From the NCBI GenBank assembly GCA_002049455.2, contig KV918763.1:496001-560000 (forward strand): a stretch of 64,000 bases of DNA, given 5' to 3'. A program made the translations under genes and the position numbers. This document shows positions 11,545-23,496 of this stretch, piece after piece. This stretch comes from Porphyra umbilicalis (lineage: Eukaryota > Rhodophyta > Bangiophyceae > Bangiales > Bangiaceae). How positions within the stretch are numbered: position 1 is the stretch's first letter; every line of letters begins with the position of its first letter. The notes below the pieces were generated by a model. The model had not been told where the DNA came from. It did not search any database and saw nothing but the letters and a program-made list of their open reading frames with translations.

Positions 11545-13704
11545 CCGCCGCCGAGGCGGTGCCCGGCGCCGGGGGCCACGCGGGCTTCCAACTCCGCGGC
11601 GGCGACATTGTCATGCTGCTCCTCACCATGACCGTCTTGTTGCGGCTGTTTAACCACCACTACGTGCACCTGCCGTCGGCCATCATGATGAGCCTCGGGT
11701 CGATTACGTGCACGGGGGCGCTGCTGCTCGTCGGGCTGCTCCCCAACGTGGACATGGGGTTTGCGCTCGCGGGCCTCCGCGACTTTTTGATGAACTTCCC
11801 CGACCTGCTGCTCAAGTACATGCTCGGCTTTTTGCTCTTTGCGGCGGCCATTGAGGTCGACCTCCGCGCCCTCCGCCGCATCCGCACGACGGTCATTGCG
11901 TTGAGCGTCTTTACGACGGCGATTAGTTGTGGGATTGTGTCGGTGTTGACGTGGCTCCTCCTCCGCCGCATCTGCCCGATGGACTTTGCGTGGTGTTTGC
12001 TCTTTGGCGCCATCGTGTCGCCGACCGACCCGGTGGCGGTCATGTCGCTGCTGTCGGCCAAGCCGACGCTCATCCCCGCGTCGACGCGGTACTTTGTGCT
12101 CGGCGAGTCGCTCTTCAACGACGCCGTCGGCGTCGTCCTCTACCTCGTCTTTGTCGAAACGGTGGAAAAGCCGGATATGCCCGTCGTGGAGGTGTGGCGC
12201 CTCTTCTTCCGCGGCTTTGGCCTCGAGTGTTTGACGGGGATTGGGATTGGGCTCGTCTTTTCGTGGCTCGCCTACTCGGCCATCCAGACGCTCGACGACT
12301 CGCTGCTCGAAATCACCATCAGCATCGTCCTCGTCGGCAACATCAACCTCGCGTGCAACTACTTCCACGCGTCCATCCCGCTCGCGTCGGTCACGGCGGG
12401 GCTGTTTATTGGCAACTATGGGGTGGCCTACGCCATGAGCGACGACACGTCGGCGCTCTTCCACCAGCTGTGGAAGTTCCTCGACGAGACGCTCAACTCG
12501 GTGCTCTTCCTCCTTGTCGGCGCCGCCGACTTGTTTTGGAATCCGCAAGACATTGGGCTCGTGCCCTACGCCATGGTCATGGTCGCGACCATCGCCATTA
12601 GCCTCTTTGCGCGCATCATTAGCGTCGCCGCGCCGCTGCTGTCGATTGTGGCGTTGGAGATTGTGACGGGGCGCCGCCTCCGCCACCGCTCCGTGCGCTA
12701 CCGCGGCGGCACGATTGCGGTGCTGACGTGGGGCGGCGTCCGCGGGGGCATCTCCATCGCCCTCGCCCTCGGCGTCCCCGACGCGTTTGTGAAACACGCG
12801 GTGCCCGGCCACATGACGTACGGGCAGCTGATCTTCCTCATGACCTTTACGCTCGTCGTCTTTTCCATCTGCGGGCAGGGGCTGCTGTTTGAGACGGTCG
12901 TGACGCTCATTGAGGACATGAGCTACACCTTCCTCCCGCACGGCGGGCTGTCGACGTTCAAGAGCTCCATGTCCCTCGCTTTTGACCAGGAGAGCGCGGT
13001 GAGCGTTGACGGGCGCGACTGGGCGCTGCTGCCCCACTCGGACTCGTGGGCCGACGAGGAAGCCGGGGGGGCGCCGGGCACCACCCCCTTTTTGACCGAC
13101 TTGGCGGCGCACGGGGGGGGGCTCTACTCGGACGAGGCGGACCTCGGCGTCGTCGGCGGCCCGCGCGCGTCGGCCGCCGCCCTGGCCGCCGCGTCCGTGT
13201 CGGCGCGCGCGGCGGCCGCGACGGCCGCCGCCGCACCGACAGCGGCGGTGGCGCCGCCCGCCGCCGGCCGCTCCCTTGCCGACGGGCCGTGGTTTGGGGC
13301 GGCGCCCATGGGGGCGGCGGCGGCGGCGCCGCCGCCGTCGACGCCGGCAGCGGCGGGGATTGCCACCCTCTCGTCGGGCATTGTCGGGGGGCTCGCGGGC
13401 CTCGGCGGCCTCGCGAGCTTTGGGGAACCCTCCCCGCCGCCCGCGTCGGCGGCGGCGACGCCCGTGGCCACGGCCGCGTCTGCGCCGCTGCCGCGGCTGT
13501 CCCTCGACGTGCCGCCGGGCGCGGCCGGCGGCGGCGGCGGCGCGGGGCGGGGTGCGGGGCCGCCGCCGCCGCCGCCCGCGCCCGAGGACCCGGCGCTCGC
13601 GTCGCTGCTCGCCCTGCCGGTCGGCGCAACGTGGGTGGGCGACGGGCCGCCGCCCGTGTCGGCCCCCGCCGCCGCCTCGTCGCTGGCAGACGGCGGCGGC
13701 GGCG

Positions 13705-13735
<31 letters not shown>

Positions 13736-14079
13736 GCGGCCACGCAACGTCTACTCGCCCCCCGATTCCGTCGACGGCGGTTCCGGCGTGGACGCCGATA
13801 ACGATGACGGTACGCTCGTCGACCACGGCGGCGGCGGCGGCGGCGGGCGCTTGCAGCGGTCCATCTCCAACCACTCGGCGGGCTCCTCCTTTGCGGGCGA
13901 CTCGATCGACGGCCAGTCGTCGCTCGGCGGGCGGTCCTTTACCAACCGCTCGGTCGGCGGGCGCTCTTTTATCGGCGGCAACAATGGGTCGATTTTCGGC
14001 CGCCGCGGCGACGGCGGCGGCAACTCGGTGCACGGCGGCGGCGGCGGCCACCACCGCCCGCCGCCGTCGGCAGCGTCGA

Positions 14080-14139
<60 letters not shown>

Positions 14140-14630
14140 GCGGTGGCGGCCCCGGCCCCGGCGGCGGCCACCAGCGCCACTCGTCGTCGACGTTTGAGGA
14201 TATGGAGCCGCTGACGCAGCTGCCCAACGTGGGTGAATTCCTCGGCGGCCTCAAGCGCAACAGCAGCCAGTACCTGTCGGGGCTGCTGCGCGTGCCACGG
14301 CGGCGGCGGGGCCACGGGCACGGGCACGGGCACGGGCACGGGTATGCCAAGGGCGGGGGCGGGCACCACGGCACGCCCGCTGCGTCGGGGCTGCCGTCGG
14401 CCCGCGGCTACCCGCCCGCCGGCGACGGCGGGTGGGCGGCGGACGCCGACGCCGACGGCGCCGAGTGTGCGGGCGGCGGCACGCTGCGGCGGAGCGCCAC
14501 GGCGCCGGTGGGGGTCACCATGACCACCCGCCGCCACTACCGGCGGACGGGGGCGGCGGAGGAGGGGGGCGGGCGGGGGGGGGGGGGGTGGGGGGGGGGG
14601 CGCCCCGGGCGGCGACGCGGGCGCCAATGA
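11358..14630 (+). CDS. CPA1-family Na+(K+)/H+ antiporter with long Gly/Ala/His-rich C-terminal tail
   Basis: A single uninterrupted frame of 1,090 codons. Residues 1-70 are Ala/Gly-rich. About 75-540 form the antiporter core with roughly twelve hydrophobic segments. It has IVSPTDPVAVMSLLS (about residue 220), the family signature GESLFNDAVGVVLY with the ion-binding Asn-Asp pair (about 248) and the conserved arginine in GGVRGGISIALAL (about 458). This is the NhaP/NHE type of monovalent cation-proton exchanger, expected in the plasma membrane or an endomembrane for pH and salt balance. Residues after about 540 are disordered, with poly-Gly, poly-Ala, poly-His and Gly-His repeats. After G runs at 14575-14600 the other frame reads more naturally (an acidic Ser/Asp/Glu stretch ending near 14757), so the last residues given here may be wrong. 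Start has a good context (gcaccATG) and precedes the only sensible N-terminus. Confidence 0.9.
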
Positions 14631-15016
14631 CAGCGAGTCGCCCGCGTCGCCGGTCGTCAGTGGCGACGGGTTGGACGATGAGGTGGAGGAGCCGCAGGGG
14701 GGGGGGGGGGGGGTGCTGGTCACGTCGGCCCGCCCGCGGCCGTCGCCAAGGGGGTGAGGGGGGGGTGGGGGGTGGGGGGGGGGGGGGGGCGCAAGCGGCG
14801 GCCGGTAGGGCCGCTGCGCGGGGGCGCCAGCGCAGTAGGCAGTCCATCCTTACTTTATCTTGGTGTCTCTGTGCAAGGAAGAGTGTGCTGGTGGTGGGAC
14901 GTGGTGCGGCCCTCGGAGCTACGTAACTACGAACCGCGCAGCTAGAAAAGAGAAGCCCAGTGAGTTGGGCGCCGCATTGATGACCAAACGCCACGGCCAG
15001 GGACATGCGACGCACG
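14631..15016. other. Spacer between convergent genes
   Basis: Holds the probable true end of the antiporter frame (to about 14757) and G runs at 14700-14713 and 14776-14788. A shared 3' region follows for the converging antiporter and peptidase genes. No other gene seen. Confidence 0.5.
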
Positions 15017-16169
15017 TCAACCGCTCTGTCCCCCTGCCCCCTCCTCAGCCCGCGCCACCTCTGTGGCCACATCCTCGAGAAACGCAGCAATCTCAACGGC
15101 TGGGACGACCACCGAGTGCCCCTGCCAGGTGCCCCCACCGGCGGGAACCAACGCCTCGAGGAGGCCCACGCACGCCGGCGGCCAGCCGCCTCCGCCGCCA
15201 TCCCCGCCGCTGCGGCTCGCCGTCGCGGTGCCCCCACCCCCCCGAGCCGCTAGCACCGGCCCGCCACACATGCCCAAGACGGTCACCCCCGAGGCGGTGT
15301 GCACGAGGGACCGCCCCGCTTCCACGCGCGACACAGCCCCCTCCACCGCACGGGGCAGTTGGGCCGGGATGGCGTCGTTGCCAACCTTCCCGCCACGGGC
15401 ACCCCCCTCCCCCCCCCCCCCCCCCGCGACGCCCGGCTCCTCGTGTGCCTCCCCGGGCGGCCGCATCCCCCCCCGGCAACGACGACGCGGTCCCCCACCG
15501 CCGCAACGCCGAGTGGCAGCACCGCGACACGGCGGCACAGCGCCGCGACTTGGTCCCCGTCGAGCAGAAACGCGGCCACGTCGAGGGACACATGCCGAAA
15601 GGCGGCCGCCGCCTCGACGCGCACGGCGCCCGCCGCGAGGGCGGCCTCGTGGGTGGACCGGCGGTACGCCGCGCCGGCCGCCCCACCGCCACGGCCCGCC
15701 GGGAAGGCCGCCAGCGTGTGTGTGACCGCCCCGTCGGAGAGGTACTCCATCCACGGCTGCGGGTAGTAGCCGCGGAAGCGGTGCGGCGCCGCCACGTGAG
15801 CGGCCGCGACCGCCACCACCCGGGGGGGGGGGACCGTCATGGCCGAGGGGGGGGGGGATGGTACCGCCGACGGTGGGCGGCCGCGACCATTGCCCGAGTC
15901 GGCTGCCGCCTTGGGCGGCCGCGGTGGCGGGAGGGGGGTGAGGAAAGCCGTGCCGGCGCATAGGTACTCGGGGTGCGTCATGCCCTGCTCTGGCAGACAA
16001 AACCAGGATGTGTGGGTGAGGGAGAGCGACACTGCCAACGGAGCAATCGAGGGGATAGCAGAGGAAGCAGACGATAGCCGCCTGGCACCGACAAGAGAGG
16101 CCGGACGCCATCCTCGGGCGGGAAGTATACGGGCAACGGGCAGGTGTCGAACGACGCGAGGAGCTCCAT
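15017..16169 (-). CDS. Chymotrypsin-fold (PA clan) peptidase with Cys in the nucleophile motif
   Basis: Read from 16169 or 15981 down to TGA at 15019-15017. The order fits a trypsin-like protease. LCAGTAFLTP resembles the C-S/A-G-T strand before the catalytic histidine, followed by AVAAAHVAAP (His). HVSLDVAAFLLDGD resembles the D-I-A-L-L segment (Asp). GMCGGPVLAARG stands where serine proteases have G-D-S-G-G-P, so the nucleophile would be Cys (codon 15268-15266). A closing CVGLLEALVPAG strand and a C-terminal helix follow. Viral 3C and some cellular PA enzymes share G-x-C-G-G. Substrate and location are unknown; no clear signal peptide. A first exon beginning MELLASFDTCPLPVYF (16169) probably joins before the CAGTAF segment near 15990, but I could not fix the splice sites. 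A frame change sits at the C run 15409-15425. Confidence 0.55.
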
Positions 16170-16261
16170 GTCGAATCGTCATCCGACAGATGAGTAAAAC
16201 TGCACACAGAGAGGAGAGAGAAGTGTCTCTCTCAGGCCCGTTCCAAGTTTGCTTCGGTGCG

Positions 16262-16326
16262 CGCCACATCGGATGTGGCGTCGCTCCCATTGGTGGAACG
16301 ATGTGGCGGGCGCCACATGTGGCGCC
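16262..16326. promoter_or_regulatory. Cluster of ATGTGGCG palindromes with a CCAAT box
   Basis: Within 65 bp the octamer ATGTGGCG or its complement occurs five times: an inverted pair at 16262-16280 and overlapping inverted copies at 16300-16326. A CCAAT box (minus strand, near 16290) lies between them. The cluster is about 90-160 bp upstream of the peptidase start at 16169, where promoter elements would be expected. The bound factor is unknown. Confidence 0.5.
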
Positions 16327-16673
16327 GACTTCCGGAGCGCACCCCCCACAAGGCAGACACGAGCCGGGCGCCCTGTGCAGTCGTGACAAACCGGGGGTGG
16401 GACACAAATGCCATTTTGGGCGGTGCGGCCGCCGCGTTGGCCCACGCCGGCGCCAGGGCGGGGGTGCGCCCCGACCACGGCCACGGCGTCTGCCGCGGAG
16501 CCGTGCCGGCGGCGCGGGCGCCGCCCCCGCGTGACGCGCGGCAGGCGCCCACCGCCGCGAAGCCCCGCCCACGGGTACACCCGACGGATCGTGGCACTGC
16601 CTTTTTTTTTATCATGGACGGTACACCGCGGCCGACGGGTCCGCCCGCACGTCGCCCGCCCCAGAGGAGCCGC

Positions 16674-17500
16674 TCACGCCTCGTGCATCGCCCCCCCCTC
16701 TGTGGGGCTGTGGCCCTCCCCCTTTAAGGGCGCGCCCCTCCCCCCCCCCCCCCCCCCGGCCGCCCCCCCTTTGGCGCCCTCCCCGGCGCCCCCCGCCGTG
16801 GGCGGCGGCGCCACCTTGGCCTTTGGCACGAGCTTGTACCCAATGACCCCCTGCGCGACGCGCGCGCCCGCATTGCCCGTCGGCTGCCCCCCGTCGTCGG
16901 GCGCCTGGTGCAAGATGATCGAGCGGCCGACCACGTGCTCGAGGACGACGAGCTCGTAGAGGCGCGAAAAAAACACGCCCCCATCCGCCGCCGCGCGCAC
17001 GTTGCCCATGTCCCCCTCGTGGCGCACGGGCTTGTGGCCCGCCGCGACGGCGGCGACCGCCTCGGCCGCCGCCAGCGGCAGGCCGTGCGTCATGGACGGG
17101 TCGCGGTCATAGTGGCCGCCCGCCGACTTGCCGTCGCGCGTCGTCGCGTCGCCGTACGTGTGGATGTGGAAGCCGTGGGCGGTCCCGGGCGGGAGGCCCG
17201 TCACGTTGGCGGCGACGCGGGTGACGCACGCGGCGACCGTGTCGTCGGGCGCCATCCAGGAGGGCGTCAGGTGGACGGTGCCGCGGACGGCCTCGTGGGT
17301 GGCGGTGCCGACGAGGGTCGCCGCGAGGGGGGGGAGGCCCAGACACCGCGCGCGGTCGAGGGTGGCCGCGAGGCGGGGGCCCCACTCGGCCGTTTGCACG
17401 GCGGCGGCCGCCGCGGGGGGGGGGCGCCGGCGACGGTGGCGGCGGTGGCGGCGGCCGCCGCCGCCGCCGCCGCGGCAACCCATGTCGCCCGGGGAATCAT
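16674..17500 (-). CDS. Cu/Zn superoxide dismutase, probably secreted
   Basis: From the in-frame Met at 17483 the frame is 269 residues. It carries HGFHIHTYGD (Cu ligands H106 and H108), GGHYDRDP (H124), RHEGDMGN (H155 and D158) and ILHQAPDDGG (Cu ligand H192), then GNAGARVAQGVIG. These are all the copper and zinc ligands of the family, which dismutates superoxide to oxygen and hydrogen peroxide. Oddly, the Cys normally in the A-C-G-V-I-G motif, which makes the intrasubunit disulphide, is Gln. An Ala-rich signal peptide (MIPRATWVAAAAA...) begins at 17500 in another frame that meets this one at the ten-G run 17415-17424. I take 17500 as the true start, with a homopolymer error between. A Pro/Gly-rich tail of about 45 residues is unusual. 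Confidence 0.88.
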
Positions 17501-19207
17501 GGTGCAGGGGGTAGGGTGGCTGCCTGGGGGGGGAAGAGGGAGGGAGTGGCTACCAGCCGGGCGTGCAACAGGGCCGGTGGGGAGGGAGCCCACAGGTGCA
17601 CGGCGGATGGGGAGGGTGGCAAAGGGGCAGAGGCAGGGGGGTTGGTCGCAACGTTGGATGGCTCCGCCGATGGGGGTGCAGGCACGAGACGACGGCGCGT
17701 CGGCGTCTCGCGCCGCGAGGATGATAAACAAAAGCCCCAGCGGCGTGTGGCCGTGCGCGATCGAGAACCGGGGAGCGGCACTGCAGTCAGGCGCCCGTGC
17801 GGTGCCTCCTGTTGGCGCCCGACGCGTCAGGGGGGTGGTGTCGGAGGTCGTGCCGCCGCCTGGGCGGCGCCACCCCAAACAGGCACCGCCTCGCAGTCGG
17901 CGGGCGACGCTGCGCCGGTGCCGCCCTCAGCACGGCGGCGTTGGCGGCTGTCAAACCCCAAACAATGCGGCGACCGGCCGGCCGCCAGCCCGTGAGGCGG
18001 GCAGAACACCGAGGGCGTGCGCACGGGCCCCCCCCCCCACGCGGCGAGTACGTAGAGGGGCAGACGACGGCCGACAGCGCGGAACGCGGGCGGCCAGGCC
18101 GCACAACCGTCGCGGCGTTGACAGACGCACGTCGGCGGGGGGGATCATCCCGTGATGCGCCATCCCATCGACGCCGACAGTGGCCGCCTGCGCCCCTGCG
18201 CGGCGGCGCGAGGGGCGGGGCGTGTCGGTCGTCGCTGTACGCGCCACCCCCCCCTTCCCCTCCTGGGGCTCGCCCGGTCGCCGCGGCGCCCCGTCGGATC
18301 GCCGCGCGCCCGCATCGCATCTCGCCGACGACCGGCCACCCCAGACGCTCGGAATCGAGGACCGGGGGGCCCCGCCTGCCGGGCCTACGTACCGACCGCG
18401 CGCGCCGCGGCGGCGACGCCCGCGCGAGCGCGGCCCCGCCCGTGCCGCGCGAGGCGCGGCGCGGCACCCACGTGGACCGACTCGGCGGCATGGCACCGGC
18501 CGCGTGCGCTACGTTGGGCGCGTGCCGCCGCGCGCCGCCGTCCGGCAGGCGCAACGTTGCGCCGCCTCCCCCGCAGCTGCAGCGTCGGGCGGCGTCGCGG
18601 GCGGCCCCCCGTGCAAATCGAGACTTGCCGGAGAGTCGGCCTCCTTCCATCACCAGCCCCGAAACAAGTGCGTAATTTTCAGTAGAGTGGTGCGCACCCT
18701 CGGGTTCCAATTTGAGGTACTCTCCGGCTTGCCGTACATGCCTCAATAAATGCGAGATAAGTGCGAAGTTATTGAAAAGTTTTGAAGACTCATGAGTGCT
18801 TGAGTTCTTGTTCGGATCGGCCCAAATTGGGGTGTCCGCAATATTACAATTGTCTTGACCCTGCGGGTTGACGTCAGGACTTGTCGTCCTCGACTGAATG
18901 ACATCCTACTGCACAGTATACATAAATAGTGCTGACGGCTAGCCGTCGAGAGCCCGACAAGCGAGCTTCCCGACTGTTGGTGACGCCACCTCGCTGCTTG
19001 TCTGCCGGTGCGCCTCGACGGTTCCTGTTCGTGGTGCTCGCGGTCGCGTTTGTCCGCCCTCGCTCGCCTTGTTTGCAGCCCCGTCTACCGTTGACACTTG
19101 TGTCCACGGTACTGTGCTGCTCTGGGTGAAGCCGCTTCGTCCCTGCCGCCGCCGCTCGGGCGCTAGCGCCGCCGCCAACGATCCCGCCCGCGCCCCGCGG
19201 GCCCGCC
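17501..19207. other. Intergenic region between divergent genes
   Basis: GC-rich up to about 18,600 with overlapping frames lacking motifs. From 18,650 to 18,930 it is AT-richer (TATA- and ATAA-containing). This is the likely promoter area for the plus-strand gene at 19208. Confidence 0.45.
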
Positions 19208-20783
19208 ATGGACGGCGGCGACGCGCCGCCCGCGGCGGCGAGCGGCGGCGCCCCCCCCCGCCGGCAGCGTCGGCCGACGCACCGTCCGCGACTGCCACCG
19301 CCTTCCCACACGAAAGCCCCACTTTGCCTGCTCCCACGCCGCCCGCCGACGCGCGCGGCGGCGGTGCCGCCGACGGCGGCGGCGCCCCCCTCCCGGCCGC
19401 CGCCGCCGCCGCCCCCACCGCCCCCACCGCCCCCATCGTGACGCTCATCATCAAAAACCCCGGCGGGCGCGGCGCGCGCCCACCCCTGCGTCTGCAAGTG
19501 CCGCTGGCCGACACGACGGTCGGGGGCGTGAAGCGGGCGCTGACGGACCTCGTGCCGGGCGCGCCGGCGGTCGGCGCGCAGCGGCTGATTTTTGCGGGGC
19601 ACCTGCTCAAGAATGGGCAGGGTACGTACGGGGGGGTGGGGGGGGGGCGCCTGCGCTGGGGTGGTGCCCGTTTGGGGGAGGGGGCGCTGCGGCGAGGCGC
19701 GTGGTCGTTGGCGCGCTGGTGCGCGCGTGGGTGTCGGCTGCTGACCAGCGCCGAGTTCTCTGCTCTCTTTGTGTGTATCTGGTTCTGCTCGCCGCGTGTG
19801 TGCCTGTCATTATTCTCCACGTATGCCTTCTCCATGAGCTCTGGCTGTTCCTTGTCTGCCCCCGCCCCACCGCTTGCGCGTTGCATCTGCCGCCACAGCG
19901 CTGTCTGATATCTTTGCCACGTTCAACGTGGCCGAGCCGCAAACCCTCCACCTGGTCGTCCACCCGTCGTCGGCTCCCGCGGCGCCCCCGCTTGCCGCCA
20001 CGGCCACTGGCAGTGGTGGGGGCGTCCCCCCCCCCCCTCGGCGGCCGCCGCGGCGTCTGCGTGGGGCATGCCGCCGCCCGCCGCCGGTGGCGGCTTCCTC
20101 CCCGGCCGCCCCGCAGCGGCGCACGGGGCCAACCCCTTTTTGGCGGCGCCGGCGGCTGGGGCCGGCAGCGTCGGCGGCGGCGCCACCGCCACCGCCACCT
20201 CTGCGCTGCCCCCGCTGCCGCCCTTCCCCACCGACGGGGACGCGGCGGCGATGGACGCGGCGGTCGCCGCGGCGGTCGCCGCCGCCGCCGCAGCGGCCGC
20301 CGACGCGGAAGCCGCCGCCGCCTCCCTGTTTGCACCCTACCCGCCGGGGGGGTTCCCCCCGCCCTCCCCGTTCCCGCCGCCGGGCGTGGGGGGTACCCGC
20401 CGCCGCCGCCGCCGGCGGGCTTTTACGGCGGCGCCTACCCGCCGCCAGGCGCGGGGGCCTACCCACCCCCGGCGGCGGGGGCGTACCCGCCCCCCCCCGC
20501 CGCCGCCGCCGCCTACCCGCCGCCGCCGCCGCCGGCCGCTGCGGCCGCGCCGGCCCCGCCGGCGGGCGGTGGTGGCCCCGGCGTCATGGCCGGGGGGTGG
20601 GCGGAGCACCTGGCCGCGCAGCGGGAGGTGTTCCGCGCGGCTTTTGAGCGTGCGCGGGAGGTGGGGGGGGACGCCCTCGGCGCCGGCTTTGGCGCCGTCG
20701 CCCCCGCCGCCAATGCGGCGGGGCGAGCGCACGGGGGGGCGGGGGGGGGGGCGGCACCCGCCGCCGGCGGACCGGCGGCCGCT

Positions 20784-20820
<37 letters not shown>

Positions 20821-21404
20821 GTGGTGGCGGCGACGGCGGCGGCGGTGGCGCGGCAGCGGCGGCGGCGGCCGCTGGGGCGGGCGCCCCCCCCCGGGCGCGC
20901 ATGGTCTTTGCGCTGCGGCTGCACGTGGATTGGGCGCTCGTCCTCAAGCTCGGCTTTGTCGTCTTCCTCCTCGGCCAAGACGCGTCGCACCGGCGCTTGT
21001 ACGCGCTCGTGGCGGGCGGGGTGGCGCTCTACTTGGGGCTCTCGGGGCGCCTCGCGGGGCTCCTCGCCTGGGCCGCCCGTGCCGCCCCGTCGCCGGGGCG
21101 GCTGGCGGCGGCGATTGCGCCTGGCGGGTGGGTGCCCGACGCGGGCACGGGGGGGGAGGGCGCGCCCGGCGCCGCGACGGCCGGGCGGCCGGGCACCGCG
21201 CGCATGCTCGGCGTGTGCGCCTACGCGCTGGTGTACGGGCTCGTGTGTTCGCTCGTGCCCGCGTGGCGCGCCGACGAAATCCGGGGCGTGCCCGACTGGT
21301 GGCGCACGCTCGGGCAGCGGCGGACGGAGGGGGGGGACGCCCCGCCCGCGGCAGAGGGGGGAGACGCGCTCGACGTGGCGCCTGCGCACGCGCACAATGA
21401 GTGA
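19208..21404 (+). CDS. Herp/HERPUD-like ubiquitin-domain membrane protein (two exons)
   Basis: Exons 19208-19621 and 19899-21404; intron donor GTACGTACGG, acceptor GCCACAG, phase 1, joining ...HLLKNGQ to ALSDIFATF. The N-terminal part holds a ubiquitin-like fold (IVTLIIKNPGG..., ...QRLIFAGHLLKNGQ-ALSDIF, ...TLHLVVHP) like animal Herp. A long Pro/Ala/Gly/Tyr-rich linker follows, then LKLGFVVFLLGQD with two membrane segments close to the Herp membrane hairpin. Herp sits in the endoplasmic reticulum membrane and helps ER-associated degradation; that role here is inference. The frame changes at C/G runs 19251-19259, 20026-20037 and 20388-20393, and the three frames combined read as one protein. 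Start chosen at gcccgccATGG, followed by a frame that meets the ubiquitin frame at the first C run. Confidence 0.72.
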
Positions 21405-23250
21405 GGGGGGGGGGCGGCGATCCCGGGTGGCCCCCGCCGTCCCGGCGTGGCCCCGTGTTCCGTTTGGGTGTTTGCCCGCGAGGTGCGCGCCTGTGAGCGT
21501 CTGCGTTGCACGGGTGCGTCACTCGTTCATGCCCCGCCAAAAGGTGCCGCCGTTTGTTTCCTCGTGCGCGGGCAGGGGCCGGCTGTCGCCAGCGCGACGC
21601 AGTGCGCACGCCGCAACGATGGGGCGAGCGCCCGTGGCGGGAGGCGGCGCACTGCGCCACGCTGCAGCGCGGCTGCCGCCGCGACCGCCCACCGCCCCCA
21701 CCGCCGGCCGCTTGCGGTCCGCCGCCCCGAAAAAAACCGCCTCGCGGAGCCCGTCGGGGGTTTTGCCCCACCCCCCGCCCCGCGTGCCAGGGGCCCCTCG
21801 CTCCGCCAGCGCCACGCAGCGGCGGCTGCCCCCGCCCCCCGCCCTTGACGCACGGCCGCTGCCGCCGGGGCGGGGGTGCCGCCGGGGCGGCTCGTCGACG
21901 CGCGCGCCACCGCCACCGCCGCCCGCCGCCGCCCGAGGGGGTCGCCGGGACGGGGGGGACCGCGCGGCAGCGGCCAACCCCCGCCCCGCCCGGGGCGGCG
22001 ACGCCCACCGCCTCCCCATGGCAGCCGTCGGCCAAAAACGGCCGAGACACACACACACCCGCCCAGTATGCGACGCACGGGCCTCCCCCCGTCCCCCACC
22101 ACCCGGAACGGCGCCATGGAGCACCCCCCCAACCCCCCGCACGCTCCGCTCGTCTGCGCCGGCGCCCCCGACGCACACGCGGCTGTGCTGCCACCGGCGC
22201 CACCCCCCCCCCACCCCCGCCCCGCCGCCGTACCGCCGCGGCCGGCGGCACGGGCGCGGTCCGCGACGGCCGGCGCGGCAGCGCCGACGCCGCCTGCACC
22301 CGCGCGCGCAGCGTCCACCACCCCACCGCGGGGGGGGGGGGGGGGGGGGGGGGACCTCCCTGTCGGGTGAGGGGGGGCCACCGCTCCGCGTCGCGGCGGC
22401 GGCGGCCCCGCCGCCGCGCACGCGCACCGCGGTGGCGGGCGCCGCCGCGTCGGGCCGCCGCGTCGGGCCGCCGCCGCCGCCACCGTCGGGGCGCGGCGGC
22501 GGCGCGCCGTCGCCCGACGGGGCGGCGGTGGCGGCGGCCGGCCGCCCGTCGGTCGCCCCCGCCGCCATGGGGCGCCGGCGGCGGCGGCGGTGGGGCGGCG
22601 GGCGGGCGCGGCGCGGCGGGCGCGGCGGGGCGGGGGGGCAGCGGCGCCCGGCGTGCCGCCGGTGGGCGGGCGGCACCGCCGTCGCGGGCGCGCTGGGGGG
22701 GGGGGGGGGCGCCGCCGCGGGGGGGGGAGCGCGACTGGTGACGGCGCTGCCGGCGGGGAGAGCACGGGGGGGGGGAGGTGCGGAGGGGGGGACGAGGGTG
22801 GGGGGGGGGAAGAAGGACGCGGCGTCATGGCAACCCACTGACAGGGGGCGGGGTGGCCACGGCGGCCACGCGCAGCGCCGCCTCGGTGGGCGGGCGGGCG
22901 ACCGGTCGGGCGTGGCGGCCGCGCGGGGGTGGGCCCAACGGCGGTGCGTGGGGGGCGCGCCGCGTCGCGTCGGGGCTCGCCCCGGACGCGCACCGCGGGG
23001 GAGGCGGCGAGGCAAGACACGAGGACCGGGGCGGCGAGTGGCAAACCACAGGGAAGAACCGCGCGCGCACGGAGCGGCGCGATGCGGCTCTGGGGGCGGT
23101 CCCGCGCGGCGCGCGTACGTGCGCGCATCGGTCGCCCGCGCACGCTGCTGGCCGCGGGGGCTTCCAAGAAAACAAAAGAGGAACAAGGGGCCTGTCCCAT
23201 GGCCTCTGCGGGCTCCTCTCTGCTGCGGTACCCCGGCGAGCGGTGGGTTT
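21405..23250 (-). other. GC-rich block, possible unrecognised minus-strand gene
   Basis: All frames are open over much of this block. One minus frame ending at 21519 reads plausibly for its last 100 residues (for example PDGLREAVFFGAADRKRPA and HEETNGGTFWRG). It has no motif I know and its upstream part is lost in C/G runs. A gene is possible but not supported. Confidence 0.25.
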
Positions 23251-23496
23251 CTTCAACGCAAGCAGGGGTAAGCAAAGGCTGCCATGCCCGAGCGTCCCGT
23301 TGGTGACTGATCACCGGGGCGCTTACCGCCCCTTTGTCCCTCTGTCCTGGGTTGTGTTACCCTTCACCGTCCCCTGCGGGGCTGGTGCCGCATTGTGAGG
23401 AAGAGTGCGAGAGGGTCCCAAAGGGAACAAAGGGGTTTAACCCCTCGTCTTGGTTACCTTTGTCCTCAGGCGGGGTAGAGCAGCGTGCTGGTCTCG

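Noticed and set aside
10983-14723. 1,246-codon minus-strand frame
   Set aside because: It is antisense to the antiporter gene and open only because of extreme GC content; it reads Arg/Ala/Pro/His without motifs.
20068-23271. 1,067-codon plus-strand frame
   Set aside because: Only its first part is the middle of the Herp-like gene; the rest is a GC-rich shadow frame.
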